Below are positions 62,401 to 64,000 of a DNA stretch of 64,000 nucleotides, piece by piece. The notes beneath the pieces were generated by a model. It ran no database searches. It saw only the letters and a list, made by a program, of their open reading frames with translations, and had not been told where the DNA came from. Numbering within the stretch: the stretch's first letter is position 1; each line of letters begins with the position of its first letter. Origin of the DNA: Lewinellaceae bacterium (GTDB lineage: Bacteria; Bacteroidota; Bacteroidia; Chitinophagales; Saprospiraceae); assembly GCA_020636405.1 (NCBI GenBank), contig JACJXW010000004.1, positions 3,398,001 through 3,462,000 on the forward strand, read 5' to 3'. The position numbers were made by a program, and so were the translations under genes.

Positions 62401-63845
62401 GGAGTGGTGGTATAGATCCCCCTACTTTTTTCAGTACCGGTTGCGATGCAGAGGTGGTTTATATCCCGGACCCCAACTTCAAAGCCGCCCTGGTGAATAA
62501 CCCCACTCTCAATCACAATGGCGATGGGGAAATACAAGTAGGGGAGGCAGTGGTTTATGGCGGATCGTTGGACGTCTCAGGGCTGGGTATTTCGGACCTT
62601 ACCGGACTAGGAGCCTTCACCGGCATCAATTCCCTGGACTGCTCGGATAACCTTATCGGCCACCTCGATGTGAGCGCCATCCCCGGCCTGCAATACCTGA
62701 ACTGTTCCCGAAACTTACTGGACAGCCTGGATGCCAGTGAGAACCCGGAACTGTTGGGGCTGGAGTGCGGAGAAAATAATTTGGTGAGCCTCGACCTCAC
62801 CGGTTGCTTCCGGCTCCGCAACCTGTTTTGTGAGAACAACGAACTGACAAACCTGGAACTTCACACCAACTTCGGCCTGGAACAGCTGAATTGTTCCGGC
62901 AACCAACTGGACAGCCTGGAGGCCAGCGCCAACTTTAATCTGGAGGAGTTGTATTGCGAGGATAATCAGATCGTTAACCTGGCCCTTGGCTTCAATACCG
63001 ACCTTAAACAGCTCTATTGCTCCGGCAACCAACTGACCGGCCTGAATTTGAATGGCAACCCCATCCTGAAAAAACTCTACTGTTCCGACAACCCAATGAG
63101 CAGCCTGGATGTCAGCCTAAATCCTGCCCTGGAGCACTTATATTGCGCCAATAATCAACTGCCCTACCTGGATGTCAGCAGCAATGCGGTTTTAAGTATC
63201 TTGGATTGTAGCAACAACCAACTGGACAGCCTGGGCCTGAGTGCCAACATGAACCTCTACGGCCTGGATTGTTCCTACAACCAGTTAAGTGCTCTGGACG
63301 TGAGTGCCCTCTCCGGCTTACTTTTCCTCGATGCCAGCAACAACCGGTTGGAAAGCCTGGGCCTGGCCGCCAACCCGGACTTATTGGTGTTATATGCTTC
63401 CGACAACGCCCTGAGGGCCTTGAACCTGCAAAACGGCAACAACTTCCGGATCGAAGAATTCGCTGCCCGGAACAACCCGGAGCTTACCTGCATACAGGTA
63501 GATGCCCCGGACTGGGCGACAGCCAACTGGAGCGAGCATATTGACTCCATTGCCATCTTCAGCAGTGATTGTGCGGCCGTAACCGGTATTGGCGAGCCGC
63601 GTGCAAATAGAGCCCTGTCGGTTTACCCCAACCCGACCACCGGCCGGCTGATCCTGAGCCTGGGAGGAACCTGCCGCGAGGTGACCATTGAAATTAAAGA
63701 TGTGATGGGAAGAACCCTTTCGAGAAGGGCTTACGTAAAAATAGAACAACTGGAATGGAGGCTGGACGGCCCCGCCGGGATCTATTGGGTGGTGTTGCGG
63801 GCTGGAAATGAGGAATTTATCCCGGTTCGTGTGGTGAAGTTTTAA
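59451..63845 (+). CDS. Leucine-rich-repeat T9SS surface protein
   Basis: 1464 residues. Signal peptide 1-21 (MKNLSLSLLLTLLFSTGLTAQ). Four LRR modules each open with a cap like VVHIPDPNFKAAL ... NxNGDEEIQ and close with LNVQNGNN ... CIQVDDPEW; they begin at about residues 22, 389, 814 and 1001. Each holds many 21-residue repeats of the LTSLDVSANPALxxLxCxxNQ type, the curved solenoid seen in Bacteroidota and internalin-like adhesins. The NGDxE cap loops and a GDEDGDGVCADVDC stretch (about 355) look calcium-binding. The C-terminus (LSVYPNPTTGRLILSL ... PAGIYWVVLRAGNEE) is a T9SS type A sorting domain. Likely an adhesin or host/particle-binding surface protein. Confidence 0.9.
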   Translation: MKNLSLSLLLTLLFSTGLTAQVVHIPDPNFKAALLANPAINANGDEEIQAAEAEAYNGAIEVFDRGISDLTGIEAFVALTGLNCTANQLASLNLSGNPALAELSCHRNQLTSLDVSSNPVLTRLICSGNQLTSLDVRANPVLTILSCSENQLTSLDVSANPALTILSCSENQLTSLDVSTNPDLANLECYDNQLTSLDVSANLGLVDLKCYGNQLTSLDVSANLALTRLRCQQNQLTNLDVSANPVLERLYCQANQLTSLDVSANPALELLDCYSNQLTSLDVSGCPVLSELDFFNNPLTILNLQNGNTNNMDIYDFTAAQNACIQVDNLDWAYWNWGFGNDLFFSIDCLACPDIGDEDGDGVCADVDCNDQSYNLTYLEGVPCEDAIFQVVNIPDLYLKSILVNNPAINTNGDREIQVSEAEAYDGAMSFSNKKINDFIGLEAFTAMDSLTIINNCNNNCPGSFRSLALTSNPGLKYLHCSSNFDLANLDLSGCVALEYLTCGNSRLSSLDVSNCPNLKYLNCNENRLDSLDVSENTALVQLSCDGNDLTSLTLGAQPVLNLITCEDNRLESLDVSECPALVNLYCSDNQLASLDISANTVLVELVCDRNQLTNLDVSANPVLYRLDCGRNLLSNLDVSANPALYDLDCFDNQLTSLDLSANPVLARLDCGRNQFTNLDLSTYPSLENVSCGSSSALVSLNVSGCPALQYLYCSYTPLTSLDLSATPNLSHLNCRDNQLTSLDLSGNPNLAHLDCRNNQLTSLNVQNGNNTILLSFQARYNPDLSCIQVDDPEWWVGNWTKDPGAVYSTDCIEVVHIPDPSFKAALTGTSAINVNGDEEIQIFEAERYDGPIEIAGRNIDSLTGLEAFISIESLDCSGNGLSSLDVSANPALRFLYCQDNQLANLNVSANSALEILSCQNNQLSSLNLSDNTSLKSLDCSSNQLMALNVQNGNNIYIWNFEARQNPHLGCIQVDDPEWSDFNWSGGIDPPTFFSTGCDAEVVYIPDPNFKAALVNNPTLNHNGDGEIQVGEAVVYGGSLDVSGLGISDLTGLGAFTGINSLDCSDNLIGHLDVSAIPGLQYLNCSRNLLDSLDASENPELLGLECGENNLVSLDLTGCFRLRNLFCENNELTNLELHTNFGLEQLNCSGNQLDSLEASANFNLEELYCEDNQIVNLALGFNTDLKQLYCSGNQLTGLNLNGNPILKKLYCSDNPMSSLDVSLNPALEHLYCANNQLPYLDVSSNAVLSILDCSNNQLDSLGLSANMNLYGLDCSYNQLSALDVSALSGLLFLDASNNRLESLGLAANPDLLVLYASDNALRALNLQNGNNFRIEEFAARNNPELTCIQVDAPDWATANWSEHIDSIAIFSSDCAAVTGIGEPRANRALSVYPNPTTGRLILSLGGTCREVTIEIKDVMGRTLSRRAYVKIEQLEWRLDGPAGIYWVVLRAGNEEFIPVRVVKF
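59873..59986 (+). repeat. Near-perfect 63-bp tandem duplication inside the LRR gene
   Basis: The 51-base stretch 59873-59923 (starting TCTGACGATACTATCG) is repeated exactly at 59936-59986, period 63 bases = one 21-residue LRR. Other repeats in the gene are more diverged, so this copy is recent. Confidence 0.8.
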
Positions 63846-64000
63846 TCAGCTGGAAAATGGGAAGAAATGAAACGAAGTCGGAAATGCGAAGTCGGAAGCC
63901 GGAAGGGCAGAATCGGGCCAGGCCGGGATTTTTCAAAACATGGTGTTTTTGTTCCCAATTGCAGGCGACACAGAGTTAGGCATAGACGGCACAAAGTATT
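63846..64000 (+). other. Tail of window, repeat-bearing, no gene
   Basis: 155 bases after the LRR gene. CGAAGTCGGAAATGCG at 63873-63888 matches 59309-59324 exactly and is followed by further GAAGTCGGAA/GAAGCCGGAA units to about 63905. No ORF or terminator with a T-run is visible before the window ends. Confidence 0.5.

Noticed and set aside
59700..63400. Regular ~63-base periodicity that could suggest a CRISPR or satellite array
   Set aside because: The repeats are in-frame codons of a leucine-rich-repeat protein with a signal peptide and sorting domain.

Overview
The window looks like a stretch of chromosome from a Bacteroidota bacterium, most likely of the Saprospiria type. Three large surface or secreted proteins end in type IX secretion (T9SS type A) sorting domains, lipoprotein signal peptides are common, a LytS/LytTR two-component pair is present, and several genes are preceded by boxes resembling the Bacteroidota housekeeping promoter (TTTG, about 20 bp, TAnnTTTG). 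Coding density is high, genes lie on both strands, and I see no tRNA, rRNA, phage, transposase or CRISPR array.

Layout. 1-10 kb: the end of a dockerin-like/cohesin-like T9SS protein, a three-copy intergenic cassette with hairpins, rarA, a SprB-repeat T9SS protein, then a tightly coupled operon of ECF sigma factor, a single-TM/beta-barrel protein and a PKD lipoprotein. 10-18 kb: an orphan ZU5-like protein, then a minus-strand block of SDR oxidoreductase, LytTR regulator, LytS kinase, a small lipoprotein, an AspT/YidE-type transporter and an Fe-S photolyase. 18-24.9 kb: an ABC exporter pair, a candidate small RNA, a sodium:solute symporter, a LolD-type ATPase, a nicotinamidase homologue lacking its catalytic cysteine, and ornithine aminotransferase. 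25-39.4 kb: a 1036-residue TPR protein with an outer-membrane barrel partner, a TM2/SHOCT protein, a dynamin-like GTPase, a WbqC-family protein, an ARPP-1/DUF6569 lipoprotein, a GT39-like membrane protein, a 43-residue membrane peptide, folP, a SPOR-like membrane protein and a YheT-type hydrolase. 39.4-50 kb: tamB convergent with a very large alpha-2-macroglobulin lipoprotein. 50-57.4 kb: a LON-domain protein and a complete SUF Fe-S assembly operon (sufB-C-D-S-E-T) ending in an Rrf2 regulator. 57.5-64 kb: an AAA+/DUF4143-type ATPase, a gene-poor stretch, and a 1464-residue leucine-rich-repeat T9SS protein.

Points that most repay a second look: the nicotinamidase homologue with Gly in place of the nucleophilic Cys; long inverted repeats in three successive gaps of the suf operon; the ECF sigma/TM-barrel/lipoprotein operon, whose first start codon abuts a 15-bp perfect hairpin; the three-copy hairpin cassette downstream of the first gene; and the LRR adhesin, with a near-perfect 63-bp internal duplication and a 16-bp repeat on both flanks. 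None of these alone proves a new system. The sigma/barrel/lipoprotein operon is the best candidate for an uncharacterised envelope-signalling device. All functional calls rest on reading motifs by eye; no database search was run.
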